A stretch of DNA of 50,799 nucleotides from Treponema sp. GTDB taxonomy: Bacteria; Spirochaetota; Spirochaetia; Treponematales; Breznakiellaceae. Under the pieces are notes generated by a model, which worked only from the letters and a program-made list of their open reading frames with translations, ran no database searches and was not told the origin of the DNA. The translations under genes were made by a program, and so were the position numbers. The DNA is taken from NCBI GenBank assembly GCA_031273325.1, contig JAISSB010000012.1:1-50799 (forward strand), in the 5' to 3' direction. This document shows, one piece after another, positions 1-8,252 of this stretch (its first letter is position 1; the number at the start of each line of letters is the position of its first letter).

Positions 1-117
1 AACGAAGGTTTTCTGTTCTTCAGTGAGCGGGAGTAGTGCTTTTATTGTTCTCACGTGAAAGGCAACTTCCATAGGAATATGCTACCACATCATGAAACTC
101 TTTACAAGGAATTGCAT

Positions 118-150
118 CCCACAGGACGAGCCTGTGGGTTTTCATTTTTC
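118..150 (+). terminator. Palindromic hairpin element followed by T-rich tail (element copy R3)
   Basis: Stem CCCACAGG (118-125) and CCTGTGGG (131-138) enclose loop ACGAG, followed by a T-rich stretch to about 150. It looks like a Rho-independent terminator. The same hairpin with the same TTTTCATTTTTCC tail recurs on the minus strand near 46400, and a close copy lies at 32583-32603, so it is also a dispersed element. No gene ending just upstream is visible; the first 117 bases hold no recognisable CDS. Confidence 0.6.
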
Positions 151-180
151 CATAAACTCCACAGAGACGAACTTCACAAC

Positions 181-287
181 GGGGACAGACCTCCGCAAGG
201 ACAGACCCCAACAGACAAATCCCACAGGGACAGACATCACAGAGACAGACCTCTAGGAGACAAACCCCCACGGGACAGACCTCGATA
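181..287 (+). repeat. Short tandem array of GGACAGAC units, about 15-bp period
   Basis: About seven units of roughly 15 bp, each carrying GGACAGAC or a variant such as GAGACAAAC, begin at GGGGACAGACCTC and end near 287. The motif is the same one found around the RAYT gene near 37.2 kb and in many other gaps of the window. The small stop-free frame across it encodes only the repeat and is not called as a gene. Confidence 0.8.
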
Positions 288-291
288 AATA

Positions 292-382
292 GTATACCTT
301 TTTCGCCAAAGGGTATACCTCTTTATACCAAGCAGCAGTGTTCTGAATGGCTAGCACGGCAACGCAATCCTGAGTATACTCA
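292..382. promoter_or_regulatory. Inverted repeats and possible -10 element before the first gene
   Basis: GTATACC-TTT (292-301) pairs with AAAGGGTATAC (308-318). A perfect 12-bp palindrome TGAGTATACTCA lies at 371-382 and contains TATACT (375-380), a good -10 hexamer only seven bases before the ATG at 387. No Shine-Dalgarno is present, so the gene could be leaderless and controlled at this palindrome. No convincing -35 was found. This is inference from sequence only. Confidence 0.4.
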
Positions 383-386
383 GACT

Positions 387-1004
387 ATGGGCGTGTTTTG
401 CCTTTTATGGATACCTTTTTTCTATCTTTTATGGTGTTCGTTTTCTATCAAAAGACATGGTTATCTGCTCTTTGCTCTTATATACGGCGGCGTGACGGCG
501 CTCGGCTATCACACTATCCCGCCTTTTCTGCAAGCCGGCACATTTGGCTTTTCCCGGTGGCTTTTTATCCTTGTTAACAACATAGCCGTTCCGCTTACAC
601 CCGCGCTGTTTGCAGCAGGAGTATTTGTGCTCTTCAAACGGAAGATTGACAGCACCGGTTTTATATTGATAACACTGATCCCTGTTGCTGCAATCCATGC
701 GATTGACCGTTCTATTCTCTATCACCCGCTGTATACCGTGCTGCTCCCCATACTGTGGACAACACTTGCAGTCGGAATCCCTTTTTATGCGCGGGGAATG
801 ACAAAGAAATCGCCTTTAATGGCTTTAAAGCTGCTGGGAATTCCCCTCTTAATAGGGGCAAGCAGCATGTCATTGTGGGGATTCTTTGTTCAAGAAACGG
901 TTATTGGAATTGTCTCGTTTTTGTACTGTGCGGTGTCTACCCTCGTTGCGCTTATCTTTGAAAGCCGGCGGTGGTCGGCACTTCGGGTAACAGTACCACT
1001 CTAA
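387..1004 (+). CDS. Hypothetical polytopic membrane protein, 205 aa
   Basis: The translation is strongly hydrophobic with about six predicted membrane segments, starting at the very N terminus (FCLLWIPFFYLLWC), separated by short basic loops such as FKRKID and RGMTKKS. It has the composition of a real inner-membrane protein and not of a shadow frame. No family was recognised. The ATG at 387 lacks a ribosome binding site and lies just after a -10-like palindrome, so leaderless expression is possible. It is followed by a good terminator at 1028-1053 and converges with the chitinase gene. Confidence 0.7.
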   Translation: MGVFCLLWIPFFYLLWCSFSIKRHGYLLFALIYGGVTALGYHTIPPFLQAGTFGFSRWLFILVNNIAVPLTPALFAAGVFVLFKRKIDSTGFILITLIPVAAIHAIDRSILYHPLYTVLLPILWTTLAVGIPFYARGMTKKSPLMALKLLGIPLLIGASSMSLWGFFVQETVIGIVSFLYCAVSTLVALIFESRRWSALRVTVPL

Positions 1005-1027
1005 TCTAATTTAATCTAAAAAGCTTG

Positions 1028-1053
1028 TTTCCCGACAGCCGTCGGGAAATTTT
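1028..1053. terminator. Bidirectional Rho-independent terminator
   Basis: Stem TTTCCCGAC/GTCGGGAAA with loop AGCC, followed by TTTT on the plus strand and by an AAGCTTTTT tail when read on the minus strand. It lies between the convergent membrane-protein and chitinase genes and can serve both. The A/T-only stretch at 1050-1086 follows it. Confidence 0.85.
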
Positions 1054-1090
1054 AAAAAATTTTAAAATTTTTTAAAAAATTAAATAATCG

Positions 1091-2326
1091 TTATTGGGCG
1101 CTTGTTGCCATAACACTTAAAAGATCGGCATGGATGTCATGGGCATATTCCCACGTAAATACGCCTCCCAGCCCTTTTTCTTTTCCGTATGCTGTGATCA
1201 ACCGAATCGCTTCAGCGTCAGTATAGGTGATAAAGGTGTCGCCGTTGTATAAAAACGGCGCTTGAGCACGGTTGTCCCAATACCGGGTATAACCTGAACC
1301 TTCTTTCAAAAACTCTTTGATTTTTGACCACGGAAGACCGTCGGGAAACGCAGACTCTTTGTACTTTTGATAGAGTCCATTGACCCCGCCGTCCTCGACA
1401 CCGTTCCATGCCCGCCCATAGAAGGGGATTCCAATCATCAATTTACCCGGCGGTACTCCCGCATTGAGGTATGCATCAAGCGCTTGTTTCGTACTCCACC
1501 CGCCCCAATCAGGATCGTTGGGATTATTACTTAAATTTGCACAGTGTCCGGTCTGTCCGCTCCAACTGCCGTAATAATCGTACGCCATTAACTTGAGCGA
1601 ATCGACTAACTGTGCAGCGGCAACCACATCATTTTTCTGTACAAACCATCCGCTTGCCGGAACTGCGGTTGAAAGACTATACCGTTTGCCTGTTTGTGCG
1701 CCAAGTCCGTCCAATGCGGTTCTTAATTCGCTGAGTAATGCAAGGTAATTCTGCCGATCTTCAGGACGGGCCTTTATCTCAGACCCCCAATCAGGTCCGA
1801 CCGGGTATTCCCAATCAATATCAATACCGTCCAAATCATGCACTCCAAGGGAGATCAGTACCGCACTGATAAATTTTGCACGCAGCGCAGGGTCATGCAT
1901 AGTATCGCTGAATTCTGCGAGATAACCGCCAACTGAAAGATTCACTTTGAGATGAGGATAGCGCGCCTTGAGCTTAACTACTTCCCGCCATAAACTTTTA
2001 AAACCCGGCACCGTTGCTCCGTGGCGAAGTTTTGATTCCGAATCATATAGATCCGGTAGGTAAATGGAACTCTTATCCTGCTGATCAATCAACCCAAATG
2101 CAAGAATTATATCAGTTAAATATTCAGCTTTTATCTGATCGAATGTCCAATAGACCCCGCGGTCAAATTCTTCTTGAGTTGATCCCAGCGCCCATGTACG
2201 AATGTAGGCTGAAACTCTCGGTCCGTTGAGGGATACCACCGGATTAACAGTAAGAGGACCCGCTTGTCCATATAGCCCATGCGACCATACTAGAGCCGAC
2301 AGCAAAACGACGGCAATTTTTTTCAT
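1091..2326 (-). CDS. GH18 chitinase-like glycoside hydrolase, secreted, 411 aa
   Basis: This is a glycosyl hydrolase family 18 enzyme. The family cleaves beta-1,4-GlcNAc polymers such as chitin or related N-acetylglucosamine glycans by substrate-assisted catalysis. Residues 1-22 form a signal peptide (MKKIAVVLLSALVW, cleavage near GQA). The substrate-binding SVGGY strand lies near 131-135, and the catalytic DxxDxDxE motif reads DGIDIDWE with the acid Glu near 173. The conserved LMAYDYYG, IPFYGRAW and GVFTWEY motifs follow, so the barrel appears complete. The start is supported by AAGGAG six bases upstream. It could act on host or bacterial GlcNAc glycans; true chitin as substrate is not shown. 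Confidence 0.92.
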   Translation of the reverse strand: MKKIAVVLLSALVWSHGLYGQAGPLTVNPVVSLNGPRVSAYIRTWALGSTQEEFDRGVYWTFDQIKAEYLTDIILAFGLIDQQDKSSIYLPDLYDSESKLRHGATVPGFKSLWREVVKLKARYPHLKVNLSVGGYLAEFSDTMHDPALRAKFISAVLISLGVHDLDGIDIDWEYPVGPDWGSEIKARPEDRQNYLALLSELRTALDGLGAQTGKRYSLSTAVPASGWFVQKNDVVAAAQLVDSLKLMAYDYYGSWSGQTGHCANLSNNPNDPDWGGWSTKQALDAYLNAGVPPGKLMIGIPFYGRAWNGVEDGGVNGLYQKYKESAFPDGLPWSKIKEFLKEGSGYTRYWDNRAQAPFLYNGDTFITYTDAEAIRLITAYGKEKGLGGVFTWEYAHDIHADLLSVMATSAQ

Positions 2327-2388
2327 ATAAACTCCTTAATAATAGGTAGATGATTCTATACTAAGGGGGGACTGAGCTTTGTGCAAGG

Positions 2389-3051
2389 TTAACTGAACCA
2401 GACTGCGTACCAGTGGCATGCAGCTCCAATTAACACAAAACCGTGCCACAGCACATGGGCGTTTTTTCTGTACGGTAAGGCATACCATATTGTTCCCACA
2501 GTGTATGCAAGTCCGCCGCACGCAAGAAATAGAAGACTGATATGCGGAACGGCATGCTTTAAACGCGGCCAACTGAACACGAGCGCCCACCCCATAATCA
2601 AGTAGAGTGCCAGTTCAATTTTTTTCAAAAAGCGGCAGTTTGCCGCATACAGTGTTATGCCGGCGCATGCACATCCCCATTCTATTCCCAGTAATGTCCA
2701 GCCTAGTGTGCCGCGGAGCGATAACAGGCAAAACGGGGTATAAGTTCCGGCTATTAACAGATAAATTGCAGCATGATCAAAGATACGGAACAGTTTTTTT
2801 GTCTCTTTATGTTGAATCGCATGGTACAGTGTTGAAGCTAAAAACATTATGATCATCGTCCCGGCAAAAATACTGTAGGAAACGACAGCTAAGGGATGTT
2901 GTCCTCGTACGATCAATAAAACAAGGCCGGCTGTAGCACAAAGTGCGCCGATGCCATGAAGAATAGCGTTTGCAATTTCTTCTCCGACTGTTTGAAACGG
3001 AAGCGCCGGTGTTACCGTAGGTGTGAAGGTATAATTCATACTATTCCGCAT
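2389..3051 (-). CDS. Hemolysin III / YqfA (TrhA) family membrane protein, 220 aa
   Basis: Seven hydrophobic segments and family-typical sequences (EEIANAILHGIGA near the N terminus, STLYHAIQHKETKKLF, FDHAAIYLLIAGTYTPFCL, and the C-terminal HVLWHGFVLIGAACHWYAV) identify the HlyIII/PAQR-like family. These proteins are inner-membrane channels or enzymes involved in membrane homeostasis; haemolysis has been reported only for some members. Conserved His and Asp residues of the putative metal site are present. The ATG at 3051 has only a weak GTGAG upstream, and ATG 3039 is an alternative. A hairpin ATCTCAC/GTGAGAT at about 3056-3077 lies just upstream and could be an operator or the end of upstream transcription. 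Confidence 0.88.
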   Translation of the reverse strand: MRNSMNYTFTPTVTPALPFQTVGEEIANAILHGIGALCATAGLVLLIVRGQHPLAVVSYSIFAGTMIIMFLASTLYHAIQHKETKKLFRIFDHAAIYLLIAGTYTPFCLLSLRGTLGWTLLGIEWGCACAGITLYAANCRFLKKIELALYLIMGWALVFSWPRLKHAVPHISLLFLACGGLAYTVGTIWYALPYRKNAHVLWHGFVLIGAACHWYAVWFS

Positions 3052-3159
3052 GAAAATCTCACTGTTTCATGTGAGATGTGCACGTCAACTCCTTATCTTG
3101 CAAAAATGCCTAACAAAAACTGCTCTTGTATATGTGACACGGCGAGTACAGAAAAGTTG

Positions 3160-4607
3160 CATACGTTAAGCGTTCCGCTTCATGAGCAAAAACATTTTCC
3201 CCATGAGCAAAAACATTTTCCCCATGAGCAAAAACATTTTCCCCATGAGCAAAAAGATTCTCTTCATGAACAAAAAGATTTTCCCCATGAGTTAAGACTT
3301 CCGCTTCATGAGTTAAGAGATTCGCTTCATGAGTTAAAGGATTCGCTTCATGAGTTAAGACTTCCGCTTCATAAGTTAAGAGTCTCGCTTCATAAGTTAA
3401 GACTCTCGCTTCATAAGTTAAGACTCTCGCTTCATAAGTTAAGAGTCTCGCTTCATAAGTTAAGAGTCTCGCTTCATAAGTTAAGACTCTCGCTTCATGA
3501 GTTAAGAGTCTCGCTTCATAAGTTAAGAGTCTCGCTTCATAAGTTAAGAGTCTCGCTTCATAAGTTAAGCATTCCGCTTCATGAGTTAAGCATTCCGCTT
3601 CATGAGTTAAGCATTCCGCTTCATGAGTTAAGAGTCTCGCTTCATAAGTTAAGAGTCTCGCTTCATGAGTTAAGCATTCCGCTTCATGAGTTAAGAGTCT
3701 CGCTTCATGAGTTAAGAGTCTCGCTTCATGAGTTAAGACTTCCGCTTCATGAGTTAAGAGTCTCGCTTCATGAGTTAAGACTTCCGCTTCTTGAGTTAAG
3801 ACTTCCGCTTCTTGAGTTAAGACTTCCGCTTCTTGAGTTAAGAGTCTCGCTTCATAAGTTAAGAGTCTCGCTTCATAAGTTAAGAGTCTCGCTTCATAAG
3901 TTAAGAGTCTCGCTTCATAAGTTAAGAGTCTCGCTTCATAAGTTAAGACTTCCGCTTCTTGAGTTAAGACTTCCGCTTCATGAGTTAAGACTTCCGCTTC
4001 ATGAGTTAAGACTTCCGCTTCATGAGTTAAGACTTCCGCTTCATGAGTTAAGAGTCTCGCTTCATGCGTTAAGAGGAGCGATTCATAAGTTAAGAGTCTC
4101 GCTTCTTGAGTTAAGACTTCCGCTTCTTGAGTTAAGACTTCCGCTTCTTGAGTTAAGAGTCTCGCTTCATGAGTTAAGAGTCTCGCTTCATGAGTTAAGA
4201 GTCTCGCTTCATGAGTTAAGAGTCTCGCTTCATGAGTTAAGACTTCCGCTTCATGAGTTAAGAGTCTCGCTTCATGAGTTAAGAGTCTCGCTTCATGAGT
4301 TAAGAGTCTCGCTTCATGAGTTAAGAGTCTCGCTTCATGAGTTAAGAGTCTCGCTTCATGAGTTAAGAGTCCCGCTTCATGCGTTAAGAGTCCCGCTTCA
4401 TGAGTTAAGAGTCTCGCTTCATGAGTTAAGACTTCCGCTTCATGAGTTAAGAGTCTCGCTTCATAAGTTAAGAGTCTCGCTTCATGAGTTAAGAGTCCCG
4501 CTTCATGAGTTAAGAGTCCCGCTTCATGAGTTAAGAGTCCCGCTTCATGCGTTAAGAGATTCGCTTCATAAGTTAAAACTTCCGCTTCATGCGTTAAGAG
4601 GAGCGAT
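3160..4607. repeat. 21-bp tandem repeat array A (about 69 units)
   Basis: The unit is 21 bp with core CTTCATGAGTTAAGA, followed by a variable GTCTCG, CTTCCG, GCATTCCG or GTCCCG half. Variants swap GAG/AAG/GCG and TCATG/TCTTG. The first six units (3180-3300) are a diverged form, CATGAGCAAAAACATTTT. The array runs without spacers to the last base before the fliG stop codon at 4608. One plus-strand frame stays open throughout (7-residue repeat like SLHELRV), while the other two plus frames carry stops in most units. No start signal supports translation. Isolated units recur at 50454-50488. The 108 bases from 3052 to 3159 show only a small inverted repeat. Confidence 0.95.
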
Positions 4608-5636
4608 TTAACTAACGATACCTTTGTCGCCTTCCAAGATAATAGTACCGTTTTCCCGATTGATGCGAAACCAATCTAAAAATGCGGTAGCAGCCATGTC
4701 TACCTCATAGGTTGAAACAGCACCGATGATTTCTTCTTCTTGACGGATTTGACTTCGCCGTCCGGCTGAAACATTTGAAAGTATTTTTGTGATAAACCGT
4801 TCTGATTTTCCTTTTAATAGTATGACGATATCTCTGTCTGTCATGGTCTTTAACTTTTCTTGAATAGGCCGATCTTCGGCACGGATGACATCGTCCAACA
4901 TGTAGAGCTGCCCGCGTATTTCCCAACTGGTAAGCGGATCGTCAATGGCCAAATCGTTGAGAATTTTTGCACCGAAGCGTGATTCTGACGCTTTGAGAAT
5001 TGCCGCAAGTATCGAGGTCCCGTCAAATTCGGTTTCAACAGCTCTTTCTAATTGTTGAGCTTTTTCTTTTAATTTTTCACTTACTGTGGCAAGTATCTCA
5101 GGAGAAACAGAAATACGGTGAGCTATACGTTTTACCACTTCAGTTTTTAACGTTTCGTTCATAGCTTTAATCGCCGCCGCTGCTTTTTGAGGTGGAAGAT
5201 ATGCTAATACCATTGCAGCAAGGGACGCGCTTTGTGCGCTCAGTAATTGACTGATCTGCTCACTGGAATACTCTTCCAAAAAACGAAACGGGTTTGCAAT
5301 CGACGCCGGAACACTTTTGTTGAGTACTATCTCTCCTTTTTCCGGACCGAATGTTTTGTGTAAAATGCGGCGTGCTGTTTCGATTCCGCCGTATGAACCT
5401 TGTTTGAGGAGTGAGGTCGTTGAAAAAACCCCGGCAAACTCTGCAATAATCGCTGCCGCTTCCGGAGCGTTCACTCCCCGGATCGAAGCAATCTCACGGG
5501 TAAGTGCTTCAACTTGAGCAGGCTCAAGCCGTGCAAGTATTTCAGAAGCTTCTTTGTTGCCAATCAGAAGCAGAAACTTTGCAATTTTACGATACTTCGA
5601 TTCCCCTTCAACTTTAAGAAGCTGTTCTTGTTTCAT
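4608..5636 (-). CDS. fliG1: FliG1-type flagellar motor switch paralogue, 342 aa
   Basis: This is a cytoplasmic FliG-family protein of the flagellar C-ring, whose C-terminal domain faces the stator. FliG N, M and C domains are recognisable: the N domain has FLLLIGNKEASEILARL and the C domain has LYMLDDVIRAEDRPIQEKL and DRDIVILLKG, matching the torque-helix region. The middle-domain EHPQ motif is replaced by AQSA in the QLLSAQSASLAAMVLAYL helix. Spirochaetes commonly encode two FliG proteins, and this degenerate M domain fits the accessory FliG1 type rather than the main FliG2 switch. No other flagellar gene is nearby. It starts 21 bases after the upstream permease stop, so they may be cotranscribed. 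The 21-bp array begins directly after its stop codon. Confidence 0.88.
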   Translation of the reverse strand: MKQEQLLKVEGESKYRKIAKFLLLIGNKEASEILARLEPAQVEALTREIASIRGVNAPEAAAIIAEFAGVFSTTSLLKQGSYGGIETARRILHKTFGPEKGEIVLNKSVPASIANPFRFLEEYSSEQISQLLSAQSASLAAMVLAYLPPQKAAAAIKAMNETLKTEVVKRIAHRISVSPEILATVSEKLKEKAQQLERAVETEFDGTSILAAILKASESRFGAKILNDLAIDDPLTSWEIRGQLYMLDDVIRAEDRPIQEKLKTMTDRDIVILLKGKSERFITKILSNVSAGRRSQIRQEEEIIGAVSTYEVDMAATAFLDWFRINRENGTIILEGDKGIVS

Positions 5637-5657
5637 GAGACTGCTGCTTTTGCACGA

Positions 5658-6719
5658 TTAACCGGTTGATTTTGTCTTTCGTGTTAATGCATAGATGATC
5701 ATACCGTTAGAAATTAAAATCCGTACAACTTCAGACATGTCTGTTTGAAGAACACTGTTGATCACTGAAGGAGTCATCGTGAGGAGACTTTGAAAGAGAA
5801 AGGTTCCAACAATGACGTTGAGAATTGTTGCTTTGTTAACCGAAGCTCCGCCGAGAAGTATGGCAGCAACCGCCGGAAAAGCCATGTACAACGGTGCTTG
5901 ATAGAGCTGAATAAAGCCAAAACTTTGTTGATATACTAAAATTCCAATTGCACCGTATACAGTAGAAATAATGACACTGACAAGCCGCATACGGTTAAGC
6001 GAAATTCCGCCCGCGCGAGCAAAAATTGCATTTGAACCAACAGCCGTCAGTGCAGTACCGGTTTTACTGTGCATAAAAAGCCACATAATGCATGCCATTA
6101 GCACAAAAAAGAGCAGCGCCCCTGTTGGAAACATGAAACGATCACCGACATTAAATGCAAGAAAATCGTTGAGAATGTGCGACCAATATCCGTCAAGCGT
6201 GATAGTTGTACGCAACCCTTTCCCGGTGTACCCCCATACCATCGTTGGATTACTGAACGGTAGCACGAGCCATAAAATTGCCATGAACGTTACCAGTGAA
6301 AAGCCGACGTACATAGCAATAGTCATTTCTTCGCCTTTCACTTTGTTGAGAAGCATACCGTAGAGGGTACCGAAAAGAATCGCAAAAGGGAGGCACAAAA
6401 GGATAGCAACAATAAAACCGAGCGCTCCCGTCACATGCAACTGCATTGCTAATGTAGACCCTAAAAGCCCCGCGATAATACCGACCGGCAACCCGAAATT
6501 AAGTCCCGCACCGGCTTGCATCATGGGTACCATTGCAAGAACCATAACAGCATTCTGCCCGAAACGGACAATAACGTTCATTAAAGAACTGTCAATCCGC
6601 ACACCGACAAAAGGAGCTGCAATAAAGAGCACTATTACAAAGAAGAAGATAATTAACCGCGGCCAGCCGAAGTCAAAGATAAATTGTTTGATATTTTCTT
6701 TGATCGTTTCCTTCACCAT
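5658..6719 (-). CDS. CUT2-type (RbsC/MglC-like) ABC transporter permease, 353 aa
   Basis: This is an inner-membrane permease of the BPD_transp_2 family for simple sugars or nucleosides. It has 8-10 hydrophobic segments, a MMQAGAGLNFGLPVG segment near residue 70, and the family EAA-like region VGSNAIFARAGGISLNRMR followed by the AILLGGASV motif. An ATG at 6719 preceded by AGGAG at ideal spacing is preferred over the GTG at 6725. No ATPase or binding-protein gene adjoins it, which is unusual. A matching type of ATPase without permease is found at 46516-48123, but whether they pair is unknown. It lies between a DUF151-like gene and fliG1 on the same strand. Confidence 0.85.
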   Translation of the reverse strand: MVKETIKENIKQFIFDFGWPRLIIFFFVIVLFIAAPFVGVRIDSSLMNVIVRFGQNAVMVLAMVPMMQAGAGLNFGLPVGIIAGLLGSTLAMQLHVTGALGFIVAILLCLPFAILFGTLYGMLLNKVKGEEMTIAMYVGFSLVTFMAILWLVLPFSNPTMVWGYTGKGLRTTITLDGYWSHILNDFLAFNVGDRFMFPTGALLFFVLMACIMWLFMHSKTGTALTAVGSNAIFARAGGISLNRMRLVSVIISTVYGAIGILVYQQSFGFIQLYQAPLYMAFPAVAAILLGGASVNKATILNVIVGTFLFQSLLTMTPSVINSVLQTDMSEVVRILISNGMIIYALTRKTKSTG

Positions 6720-6734
6720 GGTCACTCCTGCTCT

Positions 6735-7157
6735 TTACTCTGAGAGTTCTGCCATAACGAGGTCTTCAGGTAATGCTAATTTTGTTACGATATTATCTAC
6801 AACAAGTATCCGGCACTGTTCCGTCGTTAACGTATTAAGTGCGAGTGCGTCTGAAACGCTTAATTTGATGTTCAAAGGATTTGCGATCTGTTCGCCACAA
6901 AAGATAACCTCGGCGTACACTTCAGTATTTATCAATGTGGAGAGTACAATTTCTTTAAGAAAGAGCTTTTGGTTGAGCGCCAAAGTTAAAAAAGCGTTGT
7001 ATATTGAATCATGCGAGTATGTGCCAGAAAGTATGGCGAGAGCTTCCGGTTTGTTGTGAACAAACAAAGGAAGAACTAACTCTGTATCGAGTAATTTAAG
7101 TAAAATACCCCAGCTACCAAGACGCTCTTGTATGTTCCAAATTCTAGCTTCGTACAT
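6735..7157 (-). CDS. DUF151 / bifunctional nuclease domain-like protein, 140 aa
   Basis: The protein has the layout of the bifunctional nuclease (DUF151) fold. A strand pair ends in LPLFVHNKPEALAILSG, followed by a mid-segment in which YAEV fills the place of the usual FYA, and then LSVSDALALNTLTTEQCRILV, resembling the family's RPSDAIALAL...PIYV segment. Similarity is weak, several consensus residues differ, and nuclease activity should not be assumed. The start overlaps the last 14 bases of the polyprenyl synthase gene, and AAGGA lies about ten bases upstream of the ATG, which suggests coupled translation. The next gene downstream is the CUT2 permease. Confidence 0.6.
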   Translation of the reverse strand: MYEARIWNIQERLGSWGILLKLLDTELVLPLFVHNKPEALAILSGTYSHDSIYNAFLTLALNQKLFLKEIVLSTLINTEVYAEVIFCGEQIANPLNIKLSVSDALALNTLTTEQCRILVVDNIVTKLALPEDLVMAELSE

Positions 7158-8208
7158 TCTTTTTTATTCCTTGATGATTATGTCCTATTGTATCGATTAA
7201 TTCAAGAATCAATGTTTTAGTTAATCCTTCATTAAGAAATGTATGAAATGTTTCTTGGACTTCTTGAATATAATGTATTCCTTTTAAGTATGCTTCTTCA
7301 ATTGCTCCGGATTGCTCAAGTACGTCTACGAGTTCCGGAATTGTGGGACTTTCCTGCTTTAGTATCCGTGCTGCTTTAAAGCATGTATTCACCCAATCCG
7401 CGCGTTCAGGGTGCGCTTGTAAGTACAGGAGAATGGGTAAGCTTTTTTTCCCTTCAATGATATCGTCTCCGTGATGTTTACCGGGCGTCCCCCCTCGGAT
7501 ATTTTGCACATCGTCGAGGATCTGGAACGCAAGACCAAGTGTTTCTGCTGCTGTTCCAAAAGTTTCAACGGTTGCATCGTCATTAACTTTAGACATTAAT
7601 ACCCCAAGCTCTCCTGCTAAACGGACAAGCGAGCCTGTCTTTAATCGGCACATAGTATGGTATTCTTCTATATCGGGAATTGATTCAACTGTCTCATGCC
7701 ATTGTATGTCTAATGACTGTCCGAGATGTAAATTTCTGAACGTATATGCCCATTTTTCAAAAATGCGGTATTTTTGTTCCGCCGTAGCTTCCCATGATTC
7801 AAGGGAGACCAATGAAAGAAAATATAAAAAACTTCCAGTGTTGAGGGCAGAACCAAGTCCATACCGGACGTGTAGTGCCTCTGCTCCTCTTCGGAACGGG
7901 GAATTATCCTCAATATCGTCATGAATAAGGCTTGCTTGATGAGGGAGTTCAACAAGCGGCACGAGCGGCACAACATTTTCTTCTCCACCGAGATTTTCAC
8001 AGATGAGGAGCATAAGGAGCGGCCGCCACCGTTTCCCGCCGCGGTTCAGTATATCGTACCCCGGTTCAATGAGTGTACGAACCTGAGGAGGCTTAATGTC
8101 ACTGTACGAAAATGTACGGCTTATCCATGACGAATCAACCGTAGCTGGAACGAGTACATGCAATGCCTTTTCTATTTTTTCACGGTATACCCTATATTTG
8201 TCCTGCAC
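7144..8208 (-). CDS. Polyprenyl diphosphate synthase (trans-isoprenyl), 354 aa
   Basis: This enzyme condenses isopentenyl diphosphate onto an allylic primer to give a C15-C50 polyprenyl diphosphate for quinone, carotenoid or undecaprenyl-related pathways. The first aspartate-rich region is IHDDIEDNSPFRRG, with the R-R that follows it. GGKRWRPLL is the upstream IPP-binding segment. The second aspartate-rich region reads FQILDDVQNI, where the final Asp of the usual DDxxD is Asn, followed by KKSLPILL. Length is normal for the family. Chain length cannot be read with confidence. It is divergent from rlmE with only 44 bases between starts. No clear ribosome binding site precedes the ATG at 8208. 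Confidence 0.9.
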   Translation of the reverse strand: MQDKYRVYREKIEKALHVLVPATVDSSWISRTFSYSDIKPPQVRTLIEPGYDILNRGGKRWRPLLMLLICENLGGEENVVPLVPLVELPHQASLIHDDIEDNSPFRRGAEALHVRYGLGSALNTGSFLYFLSLVSLESWEATAEQKYRIFEKWAYTFRNLHLGQSLDIQWHETVESIPDIEEYHTMCRLKTGSLVRLAGELGVLMSKVNDDATVETFGTAAETLGLAFQILDDVQNIRGGTPGKHHGDDIIEGKKSLPILLYLQAHPERADWVNTCFKAARILKQESPTIPELVDVLEQSGAIEEAYLKGIHYIQEVQETFHTFLNEGLTKTLILELIDTIGHNHQGIKKNVRS

Positions 8209-8252
8209 GATTGTAATATACTATATAATTCTTAATTGATCAACTGGTTATT

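Noticed and set aside
3160-4607. CRISPR array
   Set aside because: Units are 21 bp and contiguous, with no unique spacers, and no cas gene is present. The same holds for arrays B-E.
2956-4611. 551-codon plus-strand open frame over array A as a gene
   Set aside because: The open frame starts inside the antisense of hemolysin III, has no ribosome binding site, and beyond the first 75 codons is only the translated 21-bp unit. It is explained by the repeat period being a multiple of three.
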